Below, piece by piece: positions 23,562 to 32,188 of a DNA stretch of 38,485 nt; the first letter of the stretch is position 1, and every line of letters begins with the position of its first letter. The translations under genes were made by a program, and so were the position numbers. Source of the DNA: Hyphomicrobiales bacterium (GTDB lineage Bacteria; Pseudomonadota; Alphaproteobacteria; Rhizobiales; Rhizobiaceae); contig UBTA01000080.1 in the NCBI GenBank assembly GCA_900468065.1, positions 1-38,485 of the forward strand, in the 5' to 3' direction. The notes below the pieces were generated by a model. The model was not told the DNA's origin, searched no databases, and was given only the letters and a program-made list of their open reading frames with translations.

Positions 23562-24452
23562 ATGGAAAACCTCCCTTCGGCGGCTTCAGGAAAAGCCATA
23601 GCCTTTGAGGACCGCCTGGAGCGGTCCCGGCACCTCGTGGAGATTGCGCGCGGTGCCGCTCATGCCGTGCGGGAGCCGTTGCTGACGGCGTTTCGCTCGG
23701 ATATGGTTGTCGATTACAAGCGCGATCTCCATGACATCGTGACCATCCATGACAAGCATGCTGAAACCATCATTCGTGATTTCATATTCGAGCACGAACC
23801 CAACTCCTCCGTGCTGGGGGAAGAGGGCGGGCATATCGGCGACGGCGATGTGCAATGGTATGTCGATCCGATCGACGGGACATCGAATTTTGCCAGCGGC
23901 CTTGCCTTCTGGTGTGTCTCGATCGCTGCTGTCGAACACGGTGAGGTCGTTGCCGGCGTGGTCTATGATCCCGTTGCAGACCTGCTTTTCTCCGCGGACC
24001 TCGAGCGGACCTACCTGAACGGCAAGATCATCACATCGCGTGCCATCGATGACGAGCGGCGGGCGACATTGATTACCGGATACCCGGTTTCCCGCGATTT
24101 CCGCCTCGACGGACGCGAAACGGCGCTCGCCAATCTGGGCGAACTGGTGGAGACGTTCTCGACGCTGCGGCGGCCGGGCAGTGCTGCGCTCAGCATCGCC
24201 CATGTGGCGGCAGGCTTCGCCGATGTGGCTGCCGGCTTCGGGGTCAATTCCTGGGATGTCGCGGCAGCAACGCTGATCCTCAAGAATGCGGGCGGCAGCT
24301 ATGAACCGTTGACCCTTGGAAAAGTGGCGGAGGATGCGCCGGATTTCATGTGCCCCGGTTATATCGCAACCGGCAGGGGCGGGAACTATCCAACGCTGCA
24401 ACGGGTGGCACGGTCGATTTCGGAAGAGCGTATCGCCGCAGCGGCCCACTGA
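23562..24452 (+). CDS. Inositol monophosphatase-family phosphatase (copy 2)
   Basis: Mg-dependent small-molecule phosphatase, 296 residues, with the full set of metal motifs: LGEEGG (85-90), WYVDPIDGTSNF (D102, D105) and NSWDVAAATLIL (D232). Unlike copy 1 it keeps the canonical DPIDGT and has a normal-looking C-terminus ending SISEERIAAAAH. The N-terminus carries some 20 extra polar residues before the first helix. No signal peptide, so it is cytoplasmic. It follows the ABC importer genes and is followed after 18 bases by the second CX5R phosphatase, reproducing the pair at 10111-11646. It probably dephosphorylates the imported compound or an intermediate. Confidence 0.92.
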   Translation: MENLPSAASGKAIAFEDRLERSRHLVEIARGAAHAVREPLLTAFRSDMVVDYKRDLHDIVTIHDKHAETIIRDFIFEHEPNSSVLGEEGGHIGDGDVQWYVDPIDGTSNFASGLAFWCVSIAAVEHGEVVAGVVYDPVADLLFSADLERTYLNGKIITSRAIDDERRATLITGYPVSRDFRLDGRETALANLGELVETFSTLRRPGSAALSIAHVAAGFADVAAGFGVNSWDVAAATLILKNAGGSYEPLTLGKVAEDAPDFMCPGYIATGRGGNYPTLQRVARSISEERIAAAAH

Positions 24453-24470
24453 AAGAGAAGTAAGAACAGC

Positions 24471-25094
24471 ATGGATATTCACGGCGAAAACCAGGTCAAA
24501 ACCCAGCCTTCGGAGGAGCTTCCCAAGCTCAGCCTTGTCTATAAACAGCACCCCCTCTACGGCGTCGATTTCTTTATCAGCGGCAAGGAGGGCGCCAGCG
24601 ATCTCGACCTCTTGCGCCGCAACGGCATAACGACCGTCGTCAACTGCGCCGTCAATCTCGACTTCAATTTCGTTGAGCAGGCGCAGCTGGTGTCCGATCA
24701 CGAGGGTAGCGTCTACGGCCCGGGCGAAATCCGCTACTACAAGATCGGCCTGATCGATGGCGCCGGCAATCCGGACACCCAGATGCTCGCCGCACATTAC
24801 ATTCTGCGCGCCGCCCTAGAGCAAGTTTTGCCGGATAAACTCTCCTATCCGCGTCGCGAGATGGGCAATATCCTCATCAATTGCCGCGGCGGCCGGTCGC
24901 GATCCGTCATCGTCGTATCGCTGTTCCTGCACCTCACACTGCCCAGCGAATTCCCGGCCCTGGACGACGCTATCGCCTTCGTCCGCGATCGCCGCGGGCT
25001 GCCGGAAACCGAATGGTACAAGGCGCCCAAACCCGTTCTCATCGACTCTGCCAACCGGGCCGCCGGCTGGATCAGAATGATTGAAGCGTCCTAG
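24471..25094 (+). CDS. CX5R (dual-specificity-type) phosphatase with NC signature (copy 2)
   Basis: Paralogue of the protein at 11035-11646, 207 residues, related along its whole length. P-loop ILINCRGGRSRS has C138 and R144, again with Asn (137) in place of the signature His. The likely general acid is D96 in GLIDGAGNPD. A second conserved block, VVNCAVNLDFN (about 57-66), corresponds to VINCAINLDIN in copy 1, and both copies share EWxxxPKPxLxxxA..A near the C-terminus. It is cytoplasmic and the last gene of the ABC operon; a strong hairpin follows. The repeated pairing with an IMPase-like gene suggests the two act on the same substrate in sequence. Confidence 0.85.
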   Translation: MDIHGENQVKTQPSEELPKLSLVYKQHPLYGVDFFISGKEGASDLDLLRRNGITTVVNCAVNLDFNFVEQAQLVSDHEGSVYGPGEIRYYKIGLIDGAGNPDTQMLAAHYILRAALEQVLPDKLSYPRREMGNILINCRGGRSRSVIVVSLFLHLTLPSEFPALDDAIAFVRDRRGLPETEWYKAPKPVLIDSANRAAGWIRMIEAS

Positions 25095-25120
25095 TCTGGT
25101 GTTGACCGGCCTGAGAATGC

Positions 25121-25154
25121 ACAGATGAACGACCCTCCGGGGCCGTTCATCTGT
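25121..25154. terminator. Bidirectional terminator hairpin
   Basis: A perfect 11-base stem (ACAGATGAACG and its complement) with a 12-base GC-rich loop lies between two convergent operons ending at 25094 (+) and 25169 (-). There is no long U-run. The position strongly suggests termination for both strands. Confidence 0.75.
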
Positions 25155-25168
25155 TACCCGCTTGCCGT

Positions 25169-26272
25169 TCAGACCTGCACGAAATGTGCTGAACGGGGGA
25201 GGCTGGAGAGGATTTCGGGGCCGTCTTCGCGCAGGATGACGATCTCTTCAAGGCGGATGCCGAAGCGGCCGGGCAGGTAAATGCCGGGTTCGATCGAGAA
25301 AACCATGCTTTCTTCAAGCAGGATTTCAGACGTAGCTGTGATATAGGGCGCCTCGTGGCCGTCGATTCCCATGCCATGTCCCGTGCGATGAACGAAATAC
25401 TCGCCATAACCGGCATCGCTGATCACCTTGCGGGCGGCGGCGTCCACCTCTTTGGCGGGCACACCGGGTCTCGCTGCTTTCAGGGCTGCCTGGACGGCCT
25501 TCTCGACGATGGTGTGGATCTCGCCATAGCCTTCCGGCGGCAGGCCGATCACGGCCATGCGGGTGATATCGGATGGAAAGCCCTGCTTGCGACCACCGAT
25601 GTCGATCACAACGGCGTCTCCCTCGGCGATGACCTTTTCGCTGGCCGAATGGTGCGGGAAAGCGCCATTTCCGCCGGCACCGACGATCCAGAATTGCGGC
25701 TCGGCACCTTCCGAGGCGAAATGGGCACGGATGTCGGCTGCCACCTGGTTTTCCGTCATGCCCGGCTTGATCTTCGAAAACGCAGTCTGGATGGCACGGT
25801 CGGCGATCCCCGCATTCATCTTGAGCTTGGCATATTCGCTGCTGTCCTTGCGCATTCTGAGTGCGCCGAGCGTCTTCTGGGTAAAGTCGCGTTGCGTATC
25901 GGGAGGTAGGGCATCGAGCAACAGCAATGCAAAGTCGGCGCGCATCGTCTCATCCAGTGCGACGAGGCCGGGTGCGGTGGCGCCGATGGCGGCGAGCGCC
26001 TCATTCAATGCGGCCTCCGGCCCGATCTCGTCGGCCCAGTTGAAGAACGGCACCTCGGTGAAGGCGCGGCTGCCTTCGGCGTTCAGCGCCGGCATCAGGA
26101 AAGCTTCGCGCTCCGGTGCGATCAACAGCAGGCAAGGGCGTTCGTCCGGATGGGGGTGGAAACCCAGGACCCAGTCCATATGCGAGCCGGGCGCAATGGC
26201 AACAAGGCCCGTCCCGGTGTCGGCCATACGTTGGCGCAGCGCTGTGAGGCGGTTGTTGGTCTGCTCGTTCAT
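25169..26272 (-). CDS. M24-family (Xaa-Pro-type) metallopeptidase
   Basis: Cytoplasmic peptidase of 367 residues with an N-terminal creatinase-like domain (about 1-135) and the pita-bread catalytic domain. All five metal ligands are present: D224 (VVIDIGG), D235 (PSDITR), H299 (HRTGHGMGIDGHE), E328 (SIEPG) and E342 (IRLEEIV). That pattern fits a metal-dependent aminopeptidase or prolidase and not creatinase, which has the fold but not the metals. GGAG precedes the ATG. It is the last gene of the peptide/hydantoin operon, so it probably cleaves the imported dipeptides. Confidence 0.93.
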   Translation of the reverse strand: MNEQTNNRLTALRQRMADTGTGLVAIAPGSHMDWVLGFHPHPDERPCLLLIAPEREAFLMPALNAEGSRAFTEVPFFNWADEIGPEAALNEALAAIGATAPGLVALDETMRADFALLLLDALPPDTQRDFTQKTLGALRMRKDSSEYAKLKMNAGIADRAIQTAFSKIKPGMTENQVAADIRAHFASEGAEPQFWIVGAGGNGAFPHHSASEKVIAEGDAVVIDIGGRKQGFPSDITRMAVIGLPPEGYGEIHTIVEKAVQAALKAARPGVPAKEVDAAARKVISDAGYGEYFVHRTGHGMGIDGHEAPYITATSEILLEESMVFSIEPGIYLPGRFGIRLEEIVILREDGPEILSSLPRSAHFVQV

Positions 26273-26314
26273 GTCTTTTCTCCAAATGCTGAACGCTGAC
26301 GCGGAACGGTGCTG

Positions 26315-27127
26315 TTAGCTTGCCGGAATGAGGATCCGGCTGCCGAAGACGGGTTCACTGCTGTTGAACGTTTCGAAGGCTGTGAGTTCCGCCTCTGACG
26401 GAGCCTCGCAGGAGCCCTTGCGGCTGGGAATCCAGCCGCATTGGCGCTTCAGGATGGCTGCATACTCCGCGCGTTTCAGCGCTGCGATCGAAGGATCGAT
26501 CACCGGGACCCCAAGTTCGCGCTCGATTTCCTTGTAGAAACCGATCTCCATCGTGCAGCCGAGGATCAACGCTTCTGCGCCACCATCCTCGGCGGCCTTG
26601 CGGCCCGCGGCCAGCAGCCGCCGGTTGGTCTCCGCATGGTCCTTCTGGAAATCGTCGACGCCAAGGCCGACATCGTAGAAGCCGGCGAGATGTTCTGCGT
26701 AGCCGTAGGAATGCACGGTGGATTGCATCTGGTGCACCCATTTCCGGCGCCCGACGATGATGCCGAAGCGATTGGAAAGGCTGGCGGCGATCTCGCAGGA
26801 TGCGATACACGGGGCGGTGACGATCATGCTGCCCGAAATCTCGCGGGCGTCATGCAGGGCCGTGTCATAGAAGCAGCCGATCGCCAGAGCATCGAACCCT
26901 TCTTCGGCAGCAGTGCGGACGGCCCGCATGATGCCGCGCGTCACCATCGCCTCATAGGTGCGAAACTCGATATGCGAGAAGCCGTAGTGCGCGCGGGGAA
27001 GGGCGGCGATGTGCACCTCCGTTCCCGGCAGCTTGTGGTCCCATGCCATCTCGGCGAAGATCCGGTCGACGGCGTCATTCTCGCCGACCGGGTTCAGATA
27101 CATGACTTTCAGGGGGGCGTTGCTCAC
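26315..27127 (-). CDS. Asp/Glu/hydantoin racemase-family protein
   Basis: Cofactor-independent racemase family, 270 residues. The two catalytic cysteines are visible as C85 in AIGCFYDTAL and C191 in ILGCTMEIG, one from each lobe. The N-terminal strand is VMYLNPVG. It starts with GTG at 27127, preceded by a near-perfect AGGAGG site at ideal spacing, so the GTG call is firm. Next to hydantoinase A and B genes, hydantoin racemisation is the likely role, although an amino-acid racemase or a maleate-isomerase-like activity is possible. The C-terminal 40 residues (after about 225) extend beyond the usual domain. Confidence 0.85.
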   Translation of the reverse strand: MSNAPLKVMYLNPVGENDAVDRIFAEMAWDHKLPGTEVHIAALPRAHYGFSHIEFRTYEAMVTRGIMRAVRTAAEEGFDALAIGCFYDTALHDAREISGSMIVTAPCIASCEIAASLSNRFGIIVGRRKWVHQMQSTVHSYGYAEHLAGFYDVGLGVDDFQKDHAETNRRLLAAGRKAAEDGGAEALILGCTMEIGFYKEIERELGVPVIDPSIAALKRAEYAAILKRQCGWIPSRKGSCEAPSEAELTAFETFNSSEPVFGSRILIPAS

Positions 27128-27136
27128 GTTGGCCTC

Positions 27137-28801
27137 CTATGCTGAAAAGCCGTAGACCTCACGCGCCCGCTCAGGCGTGATGAAACCATTGCGGATGTCT
27201 TCCGCAACCAGCTTGGGGTCGCGTTCCCTGGGGTTGCCGATGCCGCCGCCCGCACCGGTGATGACGCGGATGACGTCGTCGGTATCGACGCGAATGCCCG
27301 ACGCAAAGGCGTAGCGCTCGCTCGAACCATCCTTGCGCATGACCAGCGCATAGTTGGCGGAGCCTTCGTTGCCGCCATCGAGCGACCATGGCAGGATGCG
27401 CGAGCGGGTATAGCCGAGCGTCAGGAAAGAATTGTCCTTGCGGATACGGTAATCGAGCCGGATGCCATGTCCGCCCGTCCATTTGCCTTCGCCGCCCGGC
27501 TCGACGTTCAGTTCCATACGGTCGACGACGAGACCGTTGCGTGCCTCGGAAATTTCCGCGGGGCAATTGTAGGTTTCGCCATGCACGCCGGAGAAGATGG
27601 CGCTGTTGCCATCGCGGCCTGCCGACGCACCCCAACCGCCGATCTGCGGTTCGATGATGGTGTATTGGCGGCCGGTATCGGGGTGGATGCCACCGATGAA
27701 GGTGCCGGCAATCGAGGAAAAGTGCCCCGCCGGCAGTTTTTCCGGCATGTGCGGCGCCAGGCATCGCCACACCAGGTCATAGCCGCGAATTCCGATTTCA
27801 TAATAGAAGCCGACGGCGGCCGGTTCCTTCGCATGGAAGCAGCTGCCTTCCCGGGTCAGCACCTTCAGCGGCCGGAAGGAGCCTTCATTGGCGGGTGATG
27901 TGGGGTCGGTCAAGGCCTTGAAGATCACCTGCATGCTGACAAGCGTATCGTCGTAGCAGGCGTTCGAGGGGCCGGCGTCCTGATCGGGATTGTCGCGGAG
28001 ATCGATGACGAACTCATTGGCCGAAATCGTCACCTTGACGTTGAAGAAGCGGCCGTCGTCCTGCTCCTCGGTCAGTTCGAACGTGCCGTGCGGAAGCTTG
28101 GCGAGTTCGGCAAGGGCGATCTTTTCGCCGTGATCCATGAAGCTGTCCATCGCCGCCTGGAAGGTCACAACGGTGTATTTCTCGGCCAGCTCCACCAGGC
28201 GCTTTGCGCCAATACGGACCGATGCGATCGCTGCCCAGAGGTCACCCTCGAGGAAGTCCGGCATGCGCGAGTTGACGGTGATGATATCGAAGATGCCGGG
28301 GATGGCCTCACCCTTCGAGATCATCTTGATCGCGGGCAGGCGCAGACCTTCCTGGAAGATTTCCGTCGCATCGGCCGAAAGCGAACCGGGCGACTTGCCG
28401 CCGACATCGGAATTATGAGCGATGTTGGCGGTCCAGGCGATAATCTTGCCATCGACGAAGACGGGCATCGCAACGACAAGGTCGTTCAGGTGCGTGACCC
28501 CGCCATAATAGGGGTCGTTGGTGATGAAGACGTCGCCGGGCTCGATCCCGCCGGGCTTGGCAAATTTTTCGAGCAGCACTTTGACGGACTTGTCGAGAAC
28601 TCCGATGAAGCCCGGAATGCCGGCGCCAGAGGAGGCGAGCTGCCCCTTGCCGTCGGTGATGCCAGTGCCCATGTCGAGCACTTCGTAGATGATCGAGCTC
28701 ATCGCCGTCTTGCGCATGGCCGCAAACATTTCGTCGGCGGTTGCCTGTAGTGAGTTCTGGATGATTTCCAGCGTAATCGGGTCATGGGTAACAGTGCTCA
28801 T
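27137..28801 (-). CDS. hyuB: Hydantoinase B / oxoprolinase-family subunit
   Basis: Catalytic-partner subunit of an ATP-dependent hydantoinase or oxoprolinase, 554 residues, normal for the family. Recognisable blocks are the N-terminal DPITLEIIQNSL, GDVFITNDPYYGG, HNSDVGGKSPGS (metal-site region) and the glycine-rich GAGGGIGNPRERDP end. It acts with HyuA, encoded immediately upstream, to open cyclic amides such as N-methylhydantoin, hydantoins or 5-oxoproline. GGAG precedes the ATG. Which ring is opened cannot be told from sequence. Confidence 0.94.
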   Translation of the reverse strand: MSTVTHDPITLEIIQNSLQATADEMFAAMRKTAMSSIIYEVLDMGTGITDGKGQLASSGAGIPGFIGVLDKSVKVLLEKFAKPGGIEPGDVFITNDPYYGGVTHLNDLVVAMPVFVDGKIIAWTANIAHNSDVGGKSPGSLSADATEIFQEGLRLPAIKMISKGEAIPGIFDIITVNSRMPDFLEGDLWAAIASVRIGAKRLVELAEKYTVVTFQAAMDSFMDHGEKIALAELAKLPHGTFELTEEQDDGRFFNVKVTISANEFVIDLRDNPDQDAGPSNACYDDTLVSMQVIFKALTDPTSPANEGSFRPLKVLTREGSCFHAKEPAAVGFYYEIGIRGYDLVWRCLAPHMPEKLPAGHFSSIAGTFIGGIHPDTGRQYTIIEPQIGGWGASAGRDGNSAIFSGVHGETYNCPAEISEARNGLVVDRMELNVEPGGEGKWTGGHGIRLDYRIRKDNSFLTLGYTRSRILPWSLDGGNEGSANYALVMRKDGSSERYAFASGIRVDTDDVIRVITGAGGGIGNPRERDPKLVAEDIRNGFITPERAREVYGFSA

Positions 28802-28813
28802 GCCACGCTCTCC

Positions 28814-30886
28814 TTAGGCTTTCAGATGAATGTGAAGATTGCCGAAGCCATCGACCTCGACGCGATTGCCGGGGTGGACGACAATCGTCGTGCCTGGGTC
28901 CTCGATAACCGCCGGACCGGGGAAGATCATGCCCGGCTGAAGCTTTTCGCCGTCGTAGATCTCGGCCTCGTGGATGCCTTCGAGTGCATAATCGACCAAG
29001 CGCGCCGCCTTGCGGGCCGCCGCTGCCGATGGCGCGCCAAGCGGCCGTTCCTGCATCTTCAGCTTGCCGACTTCGGCCGAGGCGACCAGATGGATACCGA
29101 CCAGCTCCACGGGGGCATCGAGGCGATAGGTATATTCGCGCTCGTAGGTCTCGTGGAAAGAAGTCTCGATGCGAGCCAGGCTTGCATCCGTGATCTCGCC
29201 TTCGATCAGGACTTCCGTCGTGTGCTCCTGGTTCTGGTAGCGGAACTTGCCGTAGCGCAGGAATGTCACCTTCGTCTTGTCGGCGCCCTCTTCGCTGAAC
29301 TGCTGCAAGGCCTGCGCTTCGGTTTCGCTGAACTGCGCTTCGATCGCTGCAGCCGAGCCGGGTGTGAGTTCTGCGAGCTTGGTGACGAAATAATCGCGGC
29401 GCAGGTCCGACATCATCATGCCCCAAGCGGAGAACACCGATGCGCCTGCCGGGATAACCACCTTCTTGACCCCGAGTTCGACACCCAGCGCCACCGCATG
29501 CATGGCACCACCACCACCGAACGCCACCAGCGTGAAATCACGCGGGTCGAAACCACGGTTGAGCGAAACAAGCTTCAGCGCATTGACCATGTTGTTGTTG
29601 GCAATGCGGACGATCCCGCGTGCGACCTCGTCGGCTGAAACGCCGAGTTTTTCGCCGACTGCGTTAAGGGCCTTTTCGGTTGCCGACATATCGGCGGTGA
29701 CGGAGCCGCCGCAGAAGTAGTCGCGGTTGATGCGGCTGAGCCAGAGATTGGCGTCGGTGGTGGTGGCACTGGTGCCGCCCCGGCCATAGGCGGCCGGGCC
29801 GGGCATCGCGCCCGCCGATTTCGGGCCGACATGCAGCTTGCCGAACTCATCGACCCAGGCGATCGAGCCGCCACCGTTGCCGATTTCGACGAGATCGACG
29901 ACCGGGACCATGATCGGGTAGCCGGCCGATGTCCGGTCACGCTCGATCCAGTAATCGGTCATGATCTTGACCTTGCCGTCCTCGATCAGCGAGCATTTTG
30001 CCGTCGTGCCGCCAATATCGAGCGCCAGGATGTTCTTTTCGCCGATGAACTTGCCGAGTTCGGCAGCGCCCCAGAAGCCGGAGGCCGGGCCGGATTCGAC
30101 CATCGTGATCGGGATTTTCTTAACGGAATCGAGTGAATCCACGCCGCAGTTCGACTGCATGATGAAGAGGTTTCCGTCGAAACCCTTGGCGGCAAGACCC
30201 TCGTTCAGGCGGGTCAGGTAGCGCTCGGCGGTCGGCTGTACGTAAGCCGACATGACAGCAGTGTTGGTGCGCTCGTATTCGCGCCATTCACGGGTGATCT
30301 GATGCGAGGCAACGGTGGCGATTTCGGGCCACAGGCGCTTGATCCCGGCAATGGTTGCCTGTTCGTGGCTAGGGTTTGCATAGGAATGCAGGAAGCAGAC
30401 GGCGATGGCTTCCACACCATCCGCACGGAAAGCGTCCAGGATCTCCGGCAATCCGGAGAGATCGAGCGGCTTCATTTCCTCGCCGTGATAATTGAAGCGG
30501 CCGGGCACCTCGCGGCGCAGATAGCGCGGCACGAAGGGCGCCGGCTTCTCATAGTGCAGGTTGAAGAAATCCGGCCGGTTGCCGCGGGCGATTTCCAATG
30601 TGTCGCGGAAACCTTCGGTGGTGATCAGGCCAACCTTGACGCCCTTGCGTTCGGTCAGCGCGTTGATGACGACGGTCGTGCCGTGCGCCAGAAAATCCAC
30701 GGTCTTCGGATCGACGCCGCCCTTTTCCAGAACATTGAGAACGCCCTGCTCGAAGTTCGGCGGTGTCGTATCGGATTTCGCCGTGGTGATCCGAGACTGG
30801 CCGGTGGCGTGATCCGTCTCGAAGCAGACGAGGTCGGTGAAGGTTCCGCCCACGTCGGTGGCAACGCGTATGGTCTTGGCGCTCAT
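28814..30886 (-). CDS. hyuA: Hydantoinase A / oxoprolinase-family subunit
   Basis: ATP-binding subunit of the cyclic-amide hydrolase, 690 residues. It has the actin-like phosphate loops DVGGTFTDLV near the start and LDIGGTTAKCSL near residue 295, plus AFGGGGAMHA, typical of HyuA. I start at ATG 30886, whose A is the last base of the GAF gene's stop (TGATG overlap); GTG 30889 is also possible. The overlap ties its translation to the GAF protein. With HyuB, 12 bases downstream, it forms the core enzyme of the operon. Confidence 0.94.
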   Translation of the reverse strand: MSAKTIRVATDVGGTFTDLVCFETDHATGQSRITTAKSDTTPPNFEQGVLNVLEKGGVDPKTVDFLAHGTTVVINALTERKGVKVGLITTEGFRDTLEIARGNRPDFFNLHYEKPAPFVPRYLRREVPGRFNYHGEEMKPLDLSGLPEILDAFRADGVEAIAVCFLHSYANPSHEQATIAGIKRLWPEIATVASHQITREWREYERTNTAVMSAYVQPTAERYLTRLNEGLAAKGFDGNLFIMQSNCGVDSLDSVKKIPITMVESGPASGFWGAAELGKFIGEKNILALDIGGTTAKCSLIEDGKVKIMTDYWIERDRTSAGYPIMVPVVDLVEIGNGGGSIAWVDEFGKLHVGPKSAGAMPGPAAYGRGGTSATTTDANLWLSRINRDYFCGGSVTADMSATEKALNAVGEKLGVSADEVARGIVRIANNNMVNALKLVSLNRGFDPRDFTLVAFGGGGAMHAVALGVELGVKKVVIPAGASVFSAWGMMMSDLRRDYFVTKLAELTPGSAAAIEAQFSETEAQALQQFSEEGADKTKVTFLRYGKFRYQNQEHTTEVLIEGEITDASLARIETSFHETYEREYTYRLDAPVELVGIHLVASAEVGKLKMQERPLGAPSAAAARKAARLVDYALEGIHEAEIYDGEKLQPGMIFPGPAVIEDPGTTIVVHPGNRVEVDGFGNLHIHLKA

Positions 30887-31383
30887 CACTTGGCTTCCTT
30901 CTTTTGCTGTGCGTGGAGAAGCATGCAGACAATGCCCGGCAGTTTCAGTGCTTCGGCCGCCTGGATCCGGTCCTCTGTGTAGAAATCCTTGTCATGCAGG
31001 CAGTTCAGTGTGCCGATGACCTCGCCATCAACGATGATCGGCACATTGATGACGGACTCGCAGCCAAGCGACTGGATCAGCGCGTGGTCGTCGAACACGT
31101 CAGCGATATCCTCGATCGTATTGGCGACGAAGGTCTTCTTCTGGTTCAACGTGATCTCGGACCAATGCGTTTCGTTGTATGGCTTGGTGCCCGAGACGGG
31201 GTAGACATCCGGCATGTTGGAATAGATGCGCTCGGACAGCTTATCCGTGGTGTCCGACGTCATGATGGTGAACAGCTTGACGCCGACCAGCTCCTTGGTG
31301 AGCACTTCGAGTGCCACAAACGCTTTTGCGGGCTGGGAACCGGCTTCCGCGACAGCGGCGACGAATTTCTGGTAATCAGGCAT
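30886..31383 (-). CDS. Stand-alone GAF-domain protein
   Basis: A 165-residue protein that is essentially a single GAF domain: GVKLFTIMTSD, HWSEITLNQKKTFVANT, SVINVPIIVDGEVIGTLN and an amphipathic C-terminal helix ending in KKEAK. It has no kinase, cyclase or HTH partner. GAF domains bind small ligands; alone it might be a sensor, a regulatory partner of the hydantoinase, or an fRMsr-like enzyme, for which I cannot confirm the key cysteines. It overlaps the ATPase gene before it (8 bases) and the hyuA start after it, so it is made together with them. ATG 31383 is chosen; GTG 31389 is possible. Confidence 0.85.
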   Translation of the reverse strand: MPDYQKFVAAVAEAGSQPAKAFVALEVLTKELVGVKLFTIMTSDTTDKLSERIYSNMPDVYPVSGTKPYNETHWSEITLNQKKTFVANTIEDIADVFDDHALIQSLGCESVINVPIIVDGEVIGTLNCLHDKDFYTEDRIQAAEALKLPGIVCMLLHAQQKKEAK

Positions 31384-32188
31384 TTCCACTCTCTTGCTCC
31401 ATGAGACGATCCCGAAGTGCAGCCTCCTCGCGGCTGACGACCGGAACTGCGCCGATCAGCCGGCGCGTATAAAGGTTTTGCGGGTTGGTGAAGATCGCGT
31501 TCGTCTGGCCGAGCTCGACCAGTTTGCCCCGCTCGAAGACGGCAACGCGATCGGCGATGTTGCGCACCACCGAAAGGTCGTGGGTGATGAAGACATAAGT
31601 CAAGCCGCGGCTGTCCTTCAGCTCCTTGAGAAGCTTCAGCACGCGCGCCTGAACCAGAACGTCGAGCGCCGATGTCGGCTCGTCGAGCACCACCAGCTCC
31701 TGTCGGGCGGCCAGCGCCCGGGCAATCGCCACACGCTGGCGCTGGCCGCCCGACAGCGACGACGGCGACCGCGTGCGATAATCGGCGGGCAGGCCAACCT
31801 CTTCGAGCAACTCGCCGGTCCGCTTGGCGCGATCGGACTTCGCGCCAATACCATGGACATCGAGTGCGAGCCTGAGCGACGCCCCGATCGACCGGCGCGG
31901 ATTGAGCGACGAAAGCGGGTTCTGCTGCACCAGCTGGATTGCCCGGCGGTATTCCTTGCTGCGCTTGGCGGGCAATTCCGTGCCGTTGAACATCAGATTG
32001 CCAGAGCTGGCGCCGTAGATGCCGAGAATGATGTTGGCGATGGTCGACTTGCCCGAGCCGGATTCGCCGACGATAGCCAGGCACTCGCCTTTTTCGACAT
32101 CGAAGGAAACGGAATCGAGCGCCTGTACGGTGCGACCATTGACCTCGAACTGCTTTGATACATTATTGACGCAAAGTAGCCTGCTCAT
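31376..32188 (-). CDS. Dipeptide/oligopeptide ABC transporter ATP-binding protein, DppF/OppF type
   Basis: Second ATPase of the peptide-type importer, 270 residues. Walker A is GESGSGKST (41-49), followed by LVQQNPLSSLNPR, signature LSGGQRQR, Walker B LVVLDEPTSALD and THDLSVVRNIAD. It overlaps the stop of the DppD-type gene by four bases (ATGA). It pairs with that protein as the heterodimeric motor. Confidence 0.95.
   Translation of the reverse strand: MSRLLCVNNVSKQFEVNGRTVQALDSVSFDVEKGECLAIVGESGSGKSTIANIILGIYGASSGNLMFNGTELPAKRSKEYRRAIQLVQQNPLSSLNPRRSIGASLRLALDVHGIGAKSDRAKRTGELLEEVGLPADYRTRSPSSLSGGQRQRVAIARALAARQELVVLDEPTSALDVLVQARVLKLLKELKDSRGLTYVFITHDLSVVRNIADRVAVFERGKLVELGQTNAIFTNPQNLYTRRLIGAVPVVSREEAALRDRLMEQESGNA

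Noticed and set aside
23586..24797. Minus-strand open frame of 403 codons across IMPase copy 2
   Set aside because: Antisense of a gene with all IMPase motifs; composition typical of a shadow frame.
25169..26272. Creatinase
   Set aside because: The fold is shared, but all five M24 metal ligands are present, which creatinase lacks.
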